Shown piece after piece: positions 20,043-32,500 of a DNA stretch of 64,000 nucleotides. The notes beneath the pieces were generated by a model. The model did not search any database and had not been told where the DNA came from. It was given only the letters and a program-made list of their open reading frames with translations. The DNA lies in the NCBI GenBank assembly GCA_947462335.1, contig OX381717.1, positions 20,017,166-20,081,165 of the forward strand, written 5' to 3'. Both the position numbers and the translations under genes were made by a program. This stretch comes from Harmothoe impar (taxonomy: Eukaryota; Annelida; Polychaeta; Phyllodocida; Polynoidae). Position 1 is the first letter of the stretch; each line of letters starts with the position of its first letter.

Positions 20043-20098
20043 ACACACACATACCAACATGGATCCGCACAGGGGAGAAACCTCTCTTGTGTTACCTA
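20043..20098 (+). pseudogene. C2H2 zinc-finger linker remnant, copy 1
   Basis: The frame reads THIPTWIRTGEKPLLC, which contains the TGEKP linker typical between C2H2 fingers. The same block recurs at 20404-20453 as TWIHTGEKPPLC. No complete finger surrounds either, so both look like debris of a zinc-finger gene carried with the minisatellites. Confidence 0.4.
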
Positions 20099-20403
20099 CC
20101 TTACAACGGTTGTTTTTAAAGTGCATATATATATGTAAAAAAAAATGGCCCTAGAATTATTTTTAACGAATAGATAAGTAAAGTCCAACTACTACCTTAA
20201 TAATAAAAATAAATAAAAAATAAATTATTGAGTTTCATAGAAATTATACCAAAAAAATGTCTTTTCTTCTGTAACTTGGTAAATAATGGACCTACGGAGC
20301 TAAGACTCTGCCTATAGGTTATAGGTTTTATGGCTGAACTTTCTCTTCTACCCGGTGCATTGGTGATTACATGGAAGGGCTGTGGCCTGACCTTGGATTA
20401 GAC

Positions 20404-20453
20404 ATACACATACCAACATGGATCCACACAGGGGAGAAACCTCCCCTGTGTTC
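20404..20453 (+). pseudogene. C2H2 zinc-finger linker remnant, copy 2
   Basis: Direct repeat of 20043-20098 (ACCAACATGGATCC-CACAGGGGAGAAACCTC). Confidence 0.4.
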
Positions 20454-20559
20454 AACTCATTGATATTAATTAGCCTGTCTGTTATATTTACTATACTGCA
20501 TGAAGCAAATAATGCTTTGATGGCAGCATTCTACACTGTGCGGTCCTTAAAGGATCCCT

Positions 20560-20765
20560 GACCTTTTCCCTGACCTTCCCCTCCTTCCCTGACCCTTCCC
20601 TTCTCCATTCCCCGACCTCCCCTCTCCATTTTCCGACCTCCCCTCTCCATTTTCTGACCTCCCTTCTCCATTCCCCGACCTCCCCTCTCCATTTTCCGAC
20701 CTCCCCACTCCATTACCGACCTCCCCACTCCATTCCTTGACCTCCCCACTTCATTCCCCGACCTA
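20560..20765 (-). repeat. 21-bp minisatellite, inverted relative to the one at 19739
   Basis: The unit is close to CTCCATTTTCCGACCTCCCCT, about ten copies. On the minus strand it reads GGGGAGGTCGG, the core of the 19739 array, so the two arrays face each other about 600 bp apart. Confidence 0.8.
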
Positions 20766-22975
20766 TCCTCTAGACCAAAAACAACATGCGGACCCCTTTT
20801 ACCACATACGGCCCTACATACTGCCCTTGTTTCACCATTTTCTCAATATATGCTGCCCCTAGACCTGCCACATTCAAGGGAAAAAATACGGACCGTATAC
20901 GGATTTTTTGATCTCCACATTATCTGGTGAAATGAAAAAACACCACATTTGAATACGGACCCCCCACATTTGAATACGGATCTCCACATATTATGTGGTG
21001 AAACGGAAAAACGCCATATGTCACATACGGACCCCCCATATGAGTCATACGGGGGGTCCATATTATGTGGTGAAATGCCCTCCTGGGCCACGTTTAACCC
21101 TCTAAATGGGATCTTATCATCCCTAGATGACATTGTTTTGTTCCCTATCCTCCTAATATGACATTGTGCTAGCATTTGGAACACATTTAAGTAGGATTTA
21201 AAATTTGGAAAAAATCGGACCATGTCACTTTGAGGTTGCTGCAGCACAAAACAGAAAGCTTGAATATTTTCTGTAATGTTCTTAAGTAAATTAGATATTA
21301 AAGTAGTTGATTTAAATGAAACATATGGAAAAACCCTCTTCATTAGCATGTCAATAAAACACTTGGTTTAAAAGTTGTTGTTAAATAGTAACATTTTACT
21401 CTGATATCAGGGCCTGCAAAAATCTGCAGGACCAAATGCTAGTTAAAAGGTTTTCGTATAGACTGCTTAAAGGGTGTTAGGATGTTTGTTGATGAAGTGA
21501 GAAAGATATTAGTGAAAAAGGTATGTGGTCTGAGGGAAATGGAGTTGTAGTAGCAGTCAGAAATGGACTACAACTCAATCACTCAGTCCTGTTGGCACTA
21601 ACCATTGCTAAGTTTCTTGCTTGACAGTTGTGAGGCCGAGCATGTAAAATGTTAGGTATATGTTATAGCCGCCTTGGTGTTGAGATAACATGTGAAATGT
21701 ACCTTAATGTTTGTACCAGATATTCACCTTTACTATGGCAAATCATCAACTGCCTTTTTCTAGCTGTCAGATATCCATTGATGCAGTGTCACCTTGTGAG
21801 GCTATTGCCTGACGTAGGGATAACCAACTTTAAACCACCACCGCCTTTATTTATAAGGTTAAGTACCTATCCCAACTCCACACGGACTTTTGCTGGACAG
21901 CTGTTGGGGGGGTAGCAAAATTCGAGGATAGCATAGAGCCAGGTGTGGATGGCAGGACATGTGAGAAGGTACATAGAAACTGGACAAGACACGAGTAGAA
22001 TCATACCTCAATAAACAGCCACCCCCCTTGAGCAAAAGAATGACTGGAAGTTGGAACAGCTGATTTATTGAAATATATTTATATCCTTGTCTACATGTAT
22101 GAAATAAGCAGCCAGATTAGTAGAAAGCCACCATCTGGGAGTCTGCATGCTGACGAGGACTAACAGTTTGTGGATGGTGGAAGATGTGTGGGCAGAAACG
22201 TGATGGGAATAGGACTGTAGTTGAGTGGGGGAGGGACCAAGTGGTGTGTGTATTGTCATAGTAGCTTATTGTGATCACTGGAGTGCTACTATATGATTGC
22301 TACTCTATGATGGCCAATGCCTAAGCACCACTATCACTGCACCTACCAAAAGTATTAATATGCACACTGTTAGAAGTAAATAGCATAGCTGCACAGTATA
22401 AAAGGTTTCCTGCATTGCATACTGTGCAGCTACAAACTAGTATACTGTAATCCAGTATAAGGAGATCGTGGTCTCACCTTAGCAAAATAGGTAGAACTGC
22501 TGTTTATGCATTTATGACTAGAGTATAGTAAACATTTGTACGTCAATATAAGGGTTAAAGATATATTGAAAGAAAGTTCCTTTTGTGCTAAAGTGATACT
22601 CTGAGCCATGATCTCCATATTGTAGATTACAGTAGGAGAGTCTATAACTAAACACTATGTGTTGCGGGGACAAAACAAAAAAAAAAGTCCTTTAATACTG
22701 TAAATCCACAGTATATCGAGGGTCGATAACCAAAAGGTCTTATAAAGCATTTTTGCTGATTTTCATATTTCATATTGACTAGAATCTCCTTTCAATTCCG
22801 CATCATCTCATGTTTTCTGCTAAGCTATACGATAGTTAATTATAATTTTATAGTGTGTGAAAAAAAGTAGTATCTCAAATGCCTTCCATTCTGGTTAGAG
22901 CCAATATGATGTATCTTCAGATGGGACCTATTGGTCTTATGTTTACAGGTTAATTAATTTCTTATAATATGTACC
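20766..22975. other. Noncoding DNA
   Basis: No gene recognised. A short motif (CATACGGACCCCCCA / TTTGAATACGGA and TTATGTGGTGAAA) recurs several times at 20890-21070. Confidence 0.45.
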
Positions 22976-22977
22976 AG

Positions 22978-23200
22978 TATGTCCTATCTTGTAATAAGAT
23001 GTTTTGGCACTATGGCATTAGCTATTAAGAACCAATTTCATTGAGGCAAAAGGTCCTATCTTGCAATAAGATGTTTTGGTACTATGGCATTAGCTATTAA
23101 GAACCAATTTCATTGAGGCAAAAGGTCCTATCTTGTAATAAGATATTTTGGTACTAAGATATTAGCTATTAAGAAGAAATTTGATTGAGGCGAAAGGTCT
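22978..23200 (+). repeat. 73-bp tandem repeat, three copies
   Basis: Unit starting GTCCTATCTTG-AATAAGAT and ending TTGAGGCAAAAG, repeated three times with the last copy diverged. A weaker continuation may reach about 23390. Confidence 0.75.
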
Positions 23201-24045
23201 TATCTCAAGATAAGTCCTGTGGGCTATGTATTTCCCGGTATATATTTATAGACCAAGAAGAAATATCTCAAGATAGGTCCCATGGACTAGTCACATTCTG
23301 GTATACATTTCTGATCCAAATGGTCATATCTTGAGATAGACCCCAAGGGATGAGCATTGTCTCAATATACATGCCTAAGCCAAAAGGTTGTATCTCAGAA
23401 TTCTCACTTCTATTTTTATTCTTGATGTTGTCATTAACCCTTTGTGGCCTAGCATAAGCTACAGTTGATGCCATGGCTGGCTAAGAATCAATTATAGTTG
23501 ATGCCATGGCTGACTAAGCATTAGCTATGGTGAGCAAAGACTTAACATTTTGTGCAGCTACACCTGTTTTTGACAGGGCAGGTCTGTAAAGAAACAACAC
23601 TGGCAGTCTGCGGGCTCAGCAGAACCAGGACTGTGTCGTGTGTGTGCAGCTGGGCCATAGGATGTGATTGGAATATAGAGACGAAGGCCCACGGCAAGAG
23701 GCAAACGGGTCACTATATTGATCTACATGCCATCACATACCCTCATAAAAATTGTCCGTTTAGTACTGGACCTAAACCATGCTTCTGACTCCCACAAGAG
23801 TCTCAATGTATTAGATCGATGCCCTACAACAGCAGGCTGCCTCTGTTGCAAATTAAATTGCTCCGGAGATGTTGTAGCTAAGCTTAGACTAACCTTACAT
23901 GCAAAGATTTACTGCACATGTTAGTTTGATATCTTCTTCCCATACATAGAAGTACTGATATCATAGAGGTTCACCTCAAAAAAAATATAGTATGATTACT
24001 GTATGCATTGTTTAACATTGTCGTAAGAAACGACTACATTCAAGA

Positions 24046-24060
24046 GGAGCAAAAGCAAAT
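24046..24060 (+). other. Paralogous empty site for element 1
   Basis: GGAGCAAAAGCAAAT followed by ...CCCCCAGAGAGA aligns with the flanks of element 1 (AGAGCA|AGAGTG|AAATT...CCCCAGAGACA). The target hexamer corresponds to AAAGCA here, with no insertion. Confidence 0.5.
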
Positions 24061-24350
24061 ATCTGATGAATGTCCCCCAGAGAGACCCCAGTTTGCTATC
24101 AGAGGAAATCCATATTTTATGAGACTTATGCCAACATCTGCAATAACAATGCACAGTCAGGAGTCCATGTTAAATACAGCTGTGGGCGTGTTGTGAGAAA
24201 AACACAATGTTTGCCGGATGCTCAAGTACTTCAATGAAATTATTATTATGTTAAGCATGTTTTCCCCAGTATTTGTACAGTGGGTTGCATCAGCAATTTC
24301 CAGATGGCTTTATTAAGTTTGACAATTATCCTAAATATGTCTGCAGTGGT

Positions 24351-27300
24351 CAGCAAAGAGCTCACTCAACTGAAGGACTGATTACTGCTTATGACGTTGT
24401 TTCTGTGTCAAACTAGGATAGTAAATTGAGATTAAGCGTATTAACAGTAAAAACAGTTTTGAGTGCAGACCCGATGCGTACATGACAGAAGTACAATACT
24501 ATTATTAATTGTCACAGGTGACAATCGTTTCAAAATTGTTCTTCAAGATTGACTGTTCTATCCACAAAGACATTTTAATTGTTTACTGGTAGTCAAACCA
24601 CCCATTTTGCCACATGTCCAGTCAAGACCGTCAAATCTCCATTTTGGCCAGGGGAATGCTTTCTCACAGTAAGTGGTTGATACATCATGATGTGTTATAC
24701 ATGCAGGGCTGATGTGACAAGGTAGGTGTGATGCAGACTCATTACATATAGTCACCCAAACAAATAATCAGTTACTGCCACCTTGGTCATGTATGAATGC
24801 CAAGCCTTGTAGAAATTTGCAGTTAAACCAGCAACATGGATGATGTATGGACTGTCACCATTTGTAGGATTGGTTTATTTGAAAGGTATGCTAAAACCAG
24901 GCCTGTCATATATGTCAGTCATGCCCAATTGGTTTACCTTGATTGGTAAGTTATGTATGCAAAATTGATTCGATCCTATTGTAAGTATTGTACATGTATG
25001 ACTGCAAGAAGACGGCACCATGGTGCCCTTCCATCATAATGTAGTGAGATGCTATGTTATTCTATAAATTAGCTGCCACCTTCATACATTGTTCTGGTGT
25101 GTCATATATTGTATATATGCTGTCTCATCAGTTTGCCTATCTTGAACACACACACTATTTCAATAGCTTCGGGTTCCATCTGGGCTTCTCAAGGGCAATA
25201 GGACATTTCAAATTTGTGATGAGATGTAAAATTAAAAAGTCACTGCAAGGAATTTTTTATAAGCGTTTGTTAAATCCATGTGTTCTCTATTGTTCATCAC
25301 ACATACCCTGTTATCATAAACCTCTTGAAATATCTTTTTGAACTTAAACTGTAGTCCTACTAAATCGTGGATGATGCAGATCATGGGAGACTCTGAATGT
25401 AAGTATGTTATTACAGGGGGTCTAGATCTATTTATAACCTAATCCATACACACATTTCATCCATCAAAACTTACTAGATTGAAATATCATTACACATTTA
25501 TAGATGTATTCGAATGTCAGGTCGATTGAAATTAGATTTCCCTGTGGTGTATCTGTTTTGGAGTTTGGCCTATTGCTGCATTGGGACTGTCTGCTCTAGG
25601 CTATGAATCATTTCTGACTGAAATAAACAAACACACACTGTAAAAAGTAAGTGTAGGTACATCTCTATAGTAAAATCTACAGTAAAATCTACCGTGCGTG
25701 GGAATAAATTGTACCAAATATCACCACTTGCAGGGGGCAACTGCTGGTCAAACCACGGTAACCAATATAGCCCGACAAGCTATCAGCAAGGGACAAGCAG
25801 CTAACTATTTATTGTTTACCCTAGCCTTTTTACATGGGTAGCAGCACCTTCGGCGCCTGGATAATGAAGAAAAAAAAGGGATACACAACAGAGGGTTTCA
25901 TGAGTCAAGGCAATGTCATTAGAAAGTCAGTAGCGAGTAAAATATAACAAGTACTATTTTTACTGTTTAGAGATTTTCGGTCATTCAAATGAAATCCTGA
26001 TGAAGTACCTAAAACTTTGCTGAAACAAGACATGAAAAAGACAATGATTTTACATCATTCTAAAGTGTCTCCCCAGCAGCACTTTAATGGATCTATTAGA
26101 CTGACAGCACAGTGCATCATCTTCACACGATTTTTAACAGGCTATCCCTAGAGGGCCCATATCCATTACTACAGGATACTATAGCAAATGTCAAATGCTA
26201 TACTCCATCAGGAGTAAAGGAATTCCTTTAAGTAGGTCTAAGGTAATGGCATATAGTTGTTCGTCTGTAGAACCAGAATGTAGAATCTATAAAAAATAGG
26301 AGTCTACCACATCCCACAATGTCAGAACCATAAAGTCTGGGGTACATGACTGCTTTTGCCTAACATCAAAAGATTATTGTGCCTGTTTGAGAATACTATT
26401 TTTAAATGGTTTGATCTAAGGAACAGAATAATGGGCAAAGTATATTTCTGGATTACCTTAGTTATACACTGTGACGTCTGAGTATATTAAACTTGTTGGA
26501 AACTGACTAAAGGTAGTCTGAGGCATTTACTTGTAAAGAATTATAACAAAGTGACAAGGTGCTACCCTTGTGTATAGTTCTGTCTACATGCATACCAATT
26601 ACATAGTATAACAGGCACAACCCTGGACAACTCTGTGTGTGGCCCTGCATCTTCACAATGGTACATGATAGACACCACCAGGCCCCTTGTAGAGTAGCAT
26701 TGTATAATCTTATTGCCTGCCCTTGCCTTTCTCACACACAGCTACCACAGTTCTACGTGAGATATCCAGATCCTTGCCACCTTACTCAACCATTGGGCCG
26801 ATGCAGATAATGTCAACCGCCGCCCTCTCCTGGACCTCTCACTATGATTTTCTCCCTCAGAAACAATATAGATGCAAAGTATAAAGCTTTTGACACTCTA
26901 ATTTATCTGTAAAACTGTGCTTTGAGATGGTTCTTAATTTAAGCTAGCTTTCACTTGTCTTCATATATCTGAAATCATTCTGGGTAAAGATTCAAGTTGA
27001 GAAATGACAGTCCGGTCTGCGCCAATATCCTTTTTCAGAATTTCTCAGCTAAACTTATTGGATCCTGATCACAGCATATATCTCCTCATCAAATTGAATT
27101 TTTACCAGGCCTCAAAATTGTGATATATTACATGTAAGTTATATATTTGGCACAGAGAAGTGCAATATGTTGAAAGTTTGGTAGTGTCTGATTTCAACAA
27201 CATGTCAGATATGCCATTGGTTCTCTGGGAATTCTTTTTATAGGCACTGGAGACCATGCTTGTTTATTTTTTTGCTGTGAATAACCAATTTTGACTTTAC

Positions 27301-29582
27301 CAACAATTCCTCTCAGGTTTTTGGAGCTCCCATGCAACTTTCCTTTCTACAGTTAAGCAAGTGTCAGGGGGCTTATTGCCATAAATAATATTGTCATTGG
27401 TGACCGGAACTAGCACCTTCCTATAACCATGCTTTCCCAAAGCATACACCTGTAGCCTCTACAATTATTCTCCCATGCATTCATAATCAAGCAGTAAATA
27501 ACCATGCAGGAGCAGCTCTCATCTATTAATTAACATATTGGTAGGGACACGTATCCATGCCCCCATGTGCATGTGATATAACAAATGTAAATGTATACCT
27601 TACACTTGTAGTACTTGTACATATTGTATACCCAAAGTATAGAAGGTATAGAAACTGTGTTTCCAGTCCTTGTTGATTCTTTATTCACATGTCATCTCGC
27701 AGACAGAAGGTATTTATCTAAAATTGATCATACATATTACTACAGATGCTAGCACAAGGTAGACTGTAATGTTATCAATCATCTGACAAGTGAGTACAAA
27801 CAATTAATAATCCACTAGAATTAATCCTATGACTGTTCTAAAATGTTATTGACCAATGGAATTTAATTGGATCAAACATCAAATTCATTTTAACTTTCCA
27901 TTGTGTTCATTTAATTTGTATTTAATTACAATAAGGGTCCACAGACCAACGTCACTGTTTTGGTCCTTTCTTTTTACTCCATGGCTTATTCCGTCTAAAA
28001 AACAGCACATTCCTAGCATATGTGTCCTATCAATTATTCATATGTCATATTAAATATTAATGTCCAATGGGGGTCTGCAGACAAGCACACAATTTAAATA
28101 TGATTCCTAACATATTATCATTCAGATAATCAATCAACAATATTATGTTATTCTACATCAAAATGAAGTTTTAGACATTTTGCCATAATACGGGGCCATA
28201 GAGAAACATTACATAATGCTGTATGACATTTTATTTTTGCCATAATTTAATACATCAATCATGAATCATGCGGGCACAGGTCATTCATACTTTGCGAAAT
28301 CACAAACATTTAAAATCATTGTCATATCTTATACCAATTATGTTTTTTAGCATCAGTACTGCAGAGAGCTTGGTATGACATATACTTTTTGCGGATACAC
28401 ATTTGACCATTACACTGTCAAGCCTGTCTGTGAAATTGTTTTTCCTCATTCACTTTAGCCCCAGTATGGCAATATCTTATAAGTTCTAAGAAATCAGAAA
28501 CCTCTTAAATCGTTTCAAACTAGCCTAACTGAGTTTAGTCCCATTTACTGTTATAAGGTCTACAAGTAAGTTCACACACCATTTCAACAACATGTATAAA
28601 GTGGTGTCTTCCTTCTGGTAAATATCCTGAAACAAAAGAGCTTAATTTGGATATGCAGAGTCATGCAAGATAGTTGTTCACTATTAACCAGAGACATTTA
28701 TGTATATGTTATAGTGGGAAGTGGATCTTAGCTTGTGACTGTACTAACCATGTCTAGTTTAATTGCACTGACCATTAAAGTTCTTTCAAACACACCATTT
28801 TACTGCATCACTGATGGTAAATGTGACCCATGCCTACAAAATGAGGCACAAGTCACAAATATTGGAATATAGACATCTGCCTGTTAAAGTAATATGGGTA
28901 AAATGTTTATTGGGAAAAATAAGGAAAAGTTTATATATTTGTATTCATACTGAAATTCAGTCATAAAATGTAATTTTGATTGACTCAATTGTGCATTCAC
29001 CAGGTTATCCTTCATATTGGTCCCTGCTTATCAATTATGTTGGCAATATGGCTTGTTAACAGTGATTAAAATGTTTCTGGTTGCCAAGGTTACAAAAGGC
29101 GGAATGGTTTTATGAATAGTACTATAGAGGGCATTTTAACAGCTTTCAGGAAACCTACTATGAAAGGTCTATCCCAAAAAACTTATTTATTTAACTCATT
29201 TAATAATTGCTAAGACTCAACTTATCGCTTTAAATATATTTAATATATGTCACTCTAGTGCTAATATCTTGTTTGTTGTATTTTTCTCAGTTTTAGATAA
29301 TTCTGGTGTTGATTCTCAAAACTAATTCGAAATACTTCCTATGACTTTATACACAACTGTAAGAAATCAAATAAAACCTATTCATGCATACCATCTGAAT
29401 ATGAACTTACCATAGTTTTCATATTTTGTGACTTTTGCATCACTTTGTAAGGATGGGTCACATATTGGCCTGTTTTTTGTATTTATACAGCAAAAACAGA
29501 TAACAGTGTTTAAATAAAGCACACTCAGGAAGGGTCCACAGATTAAAGAACAGTGCAGACCTTGTAGGGCCTACAGATCAAC
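24351..29582. other. Noncoding AT-rich DNA before P450 exon 1
   Basis: About 5.2 kb in which I see no exon with both splice signals and a known protein pattern, no RNA gene and no clear transposon. The P450 promoter should lie at its right end. Confidence 0.5.
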
Positions 29583-32500
29583 ATGTTAGTGCTAACAGAC
29601 ATCCCCACCTGGCTGCTGCTCATTGGGGGCATCATTCTCCTGGTTTTCTGGTGAGTGTATAGAAAACAACTCCATTACATTGGCATACTTTTTATTATAT
29701 AGTTCAAGTGTTGAAACACTTATGCATCTTGGCGTCTTTGACCATTGAAAACCTATGTGACCTTGGATTATTTCCGTGTACACTACTTTGTCCTGAGTTA
29801 CCCCAAACCAGTCATCATTTATGCTTCTTGCACTGCTGTTGTAGGGGTCTGGTCTACACCCTGATATATCACTGGTCATATAGTAATTGGTATTTGTCAA
29901 CTTCAGTTGGTTCCTCAGGCTAAGACCACTCCAATCAACATACTTGTTTCTCATTACCGCACATGTATCCAAAATTGTCCATCAGAGATTTTTATTTCTA
30001 TTTATTTTTTGCAAATTGTAATGGAAAAACGTGATAGAAATGGATAAATAATTGGTATCAAATTAAAGCTTATAGTGCTGCGAATGCAATGGCTGAGAGG
30101 AGACATGCAAATTTAAACCTTTTGCAGGTCATTTATACACAGTATAGACCTATACCCGTATAAACCCAGGGCAGGGGGGCGTGGCATCGAACCGCTGGAG
30201 GTAGTTCCTCCAGCCCTCCTGGGGGGCGCCAGCGGCGCCCTAGGAGTTCCAGCGGCCGCCGGGAGGTGGCGCCCCGGAGTGACGTCATCCCCAGGCGTGA
30301 CGTCACCAGCCGTGACGTCGCTTAGCGACTGTTCTATCTGTTGTACGGGGACTAGAAAAGGGCACATCCTTTGAACGGTGGTGAGTCGGCCGGTCAATCT
30401 CTTTGTGTACACATCTCCCGCAGAATTTTCAAATTTTCCCGAGGCTTTTCCCGAGGTTTACTTGAGTTTCCAAGCTACCGAGGGCGTCTAGAAGTTACAA
30501 TGGGTCGTGTGAAGAAAACCCCCAAGAAGTCGGGCCGGCCGGCCGAGGCTGAAGAAGATGTGGGCGGGGCAGCCCAAACGAGGGATCTTCTTGAGAGGAC
30601 GAGGGCAGCTGTCGCAGAATCCGAGGGCAGATTGGCGAGGGTAGAAGGAGGTTTCTCCCGGTTGGTGTCGATGGTGGAGAAGGTCCAGGAGTCGGTAGAG
30701 AAGAGTCTTGAGGGCGGCAGGATTCCCGAGGGCTCGACCAGTCGCCAGAGCAGACCCAGGAGGAGGCGTCAAGAAACTCCACCAAGGTCTGAGAGGGACT
30801 CATCTGATGACTCCAGGGCTTCGCCAAGACCCGAGGGCGCTCGTCGCAAGAGATTCAGAACAAGATCCAAGTCTAGTAAGCATTCAGAATTTGCCCAGAA
30901 GAATTTTCTCGAGAGGGGGGTCAGAATTGATTCCCTCGAGGCCCTATTGCTTGTAAATGTCAGAACCGTTCTAATCATGTTGAAACAAGGTATTGATGTT
31001 GAGGGATTGTTAGCTCACATGGAACTTATTTGTGAGAAAGCCCTGACCAAAGTATACAGGGTCAGTTCCCTGATCTCATATGCCAAGTCTGTAAGGGGTA
31101 GGGCAGATGAGGGAGGCCCGGAAGTTTTTGGGCAGGTATCAAATAGTGACGTGTTAAGATACTTCTCATATGATAGCACTATCATTTCTTCCAAGGGGGG
31201 AAAGAGTACTAAAGTCACCTCATCCAGGGGAGCTGAAAAGAGACCCTGTTTCAGCTACAATAAGGCCCAGGGATGCGATTTCCAGGGGTGCAAGTATCAA
31301 CATGTGTGTATGTTTTGTCGTAGCTTAACCCATGGCTCAGCAGCATGTAACATGTCTAACCCTAAAGCTGATAAGTAGGGTAGTAAGGGTAGGCCTAGTC
31401 TGGAAGGTGTCGTATGTAGTTCCAGCGAGGCTATTACCCATGATTTGTATGGCTATGACAAACCTCCCTTCTCCCTTAACCCTAATTGTCAGGAATTTGT
31501 CCCTAGGGGGGGGGGAGGGTTATTCAATCGTCCAGCCAACTAGAGGTATCAGACACCATGTATAAAGTATGCCCTGTTTCACCATTGAATCCTATGTGTG
31601 AGGAGTTCATTCCAGGGAAGAGTTGTAGCACTGGTGAGGTTTCTCACCCGTGTGGTGGCTTAACATTGAACCCTATGGTAGTGTCTAGGTTGGATCCAAC
31701 CTGTCCACCCTTCACGCCGGGGGCAGTAGCACATGATTTTTCACCCAGGGGAAGGGTTCTTCTATTTACCATTGATGGTAGCCGTGATATAGGGGATGTT
31801 AGAGTCTTTAGTGATTGCCTAACCGGTACTTGTGATTGTACATTTTTTATTGGCTCTGAAATTACCCAATTAAAACCCTGTAGGTTCGCTGCCTTTATTT
31901 CAGGCAGCGGTAATGTTTTTCCTGGCAAACCCTTAGATGCTGAATACATCTGGGAGGGGGTTAATAGGGGCTTTAAAATTGTTGATGAAAATTGTGACAC
32001 AGAGTACTCCTGTAGCAACTATAAAACTATTTTGGAACCTCAATTTTATTCTGAAATGTGTGATATAATCCGTCAGGAAGTAGCAGATGGGTATGTAACA
32101 AAGGTTACTCACCCTCCTAGGTGTGTTCATGCTATGGGGGGGTTGAAAAATCAAATGGTAAACTTAGACCCATCACTGACTGTTCCATGCCTGCTGGTAA
32201 GGCGATAAATAACTTTATGTATACTACGTATGAGCCTTTTTCCTATAATTCAGTTTACACAGTAGTGGACCAGTTGGATCAGGGCATGTTTATGTCAGTG
32301 GTGGATTTGAAGTCCTCCTATAGGTCGGTAGGGGTATATGCTCCACATGCTGAGTACCAGGGGTTCGCTTGGGATTTGGGTAAGGGTAGAGAGTACTATA
32401 TAAACAACAGGTTGAGCTTTGGTCTCAGGTGCGCTCCTAATATTTTTAATGCCCTATCTAATTTCATTGTTAAGGTTGCAAAATCTTATGGGGTAGAGAA

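Larger units (their letters stand above)
18180..24350 (+). repeat. Old segmental duplication, copy B
   Basis: Collinear, diverged match to 4440-7206 joined to 16759-17050. It lacks the Polinton and holds two minisatellites instead. See the finding on the empty site near 24050. Confidence 0.6.

Noticed and set aside
19622..20126. Pro-rich frames across the 21-bp minisatellite
   Set aside because: All frames are open because the unit length is a multiple of three; repeat translation only.
32121..32208. Programmed frameshift in the Ngaro RT
   Set aside because: The shift falls at a G7 run where slippage or a sequencing error is likelier, and the active site is also altered.
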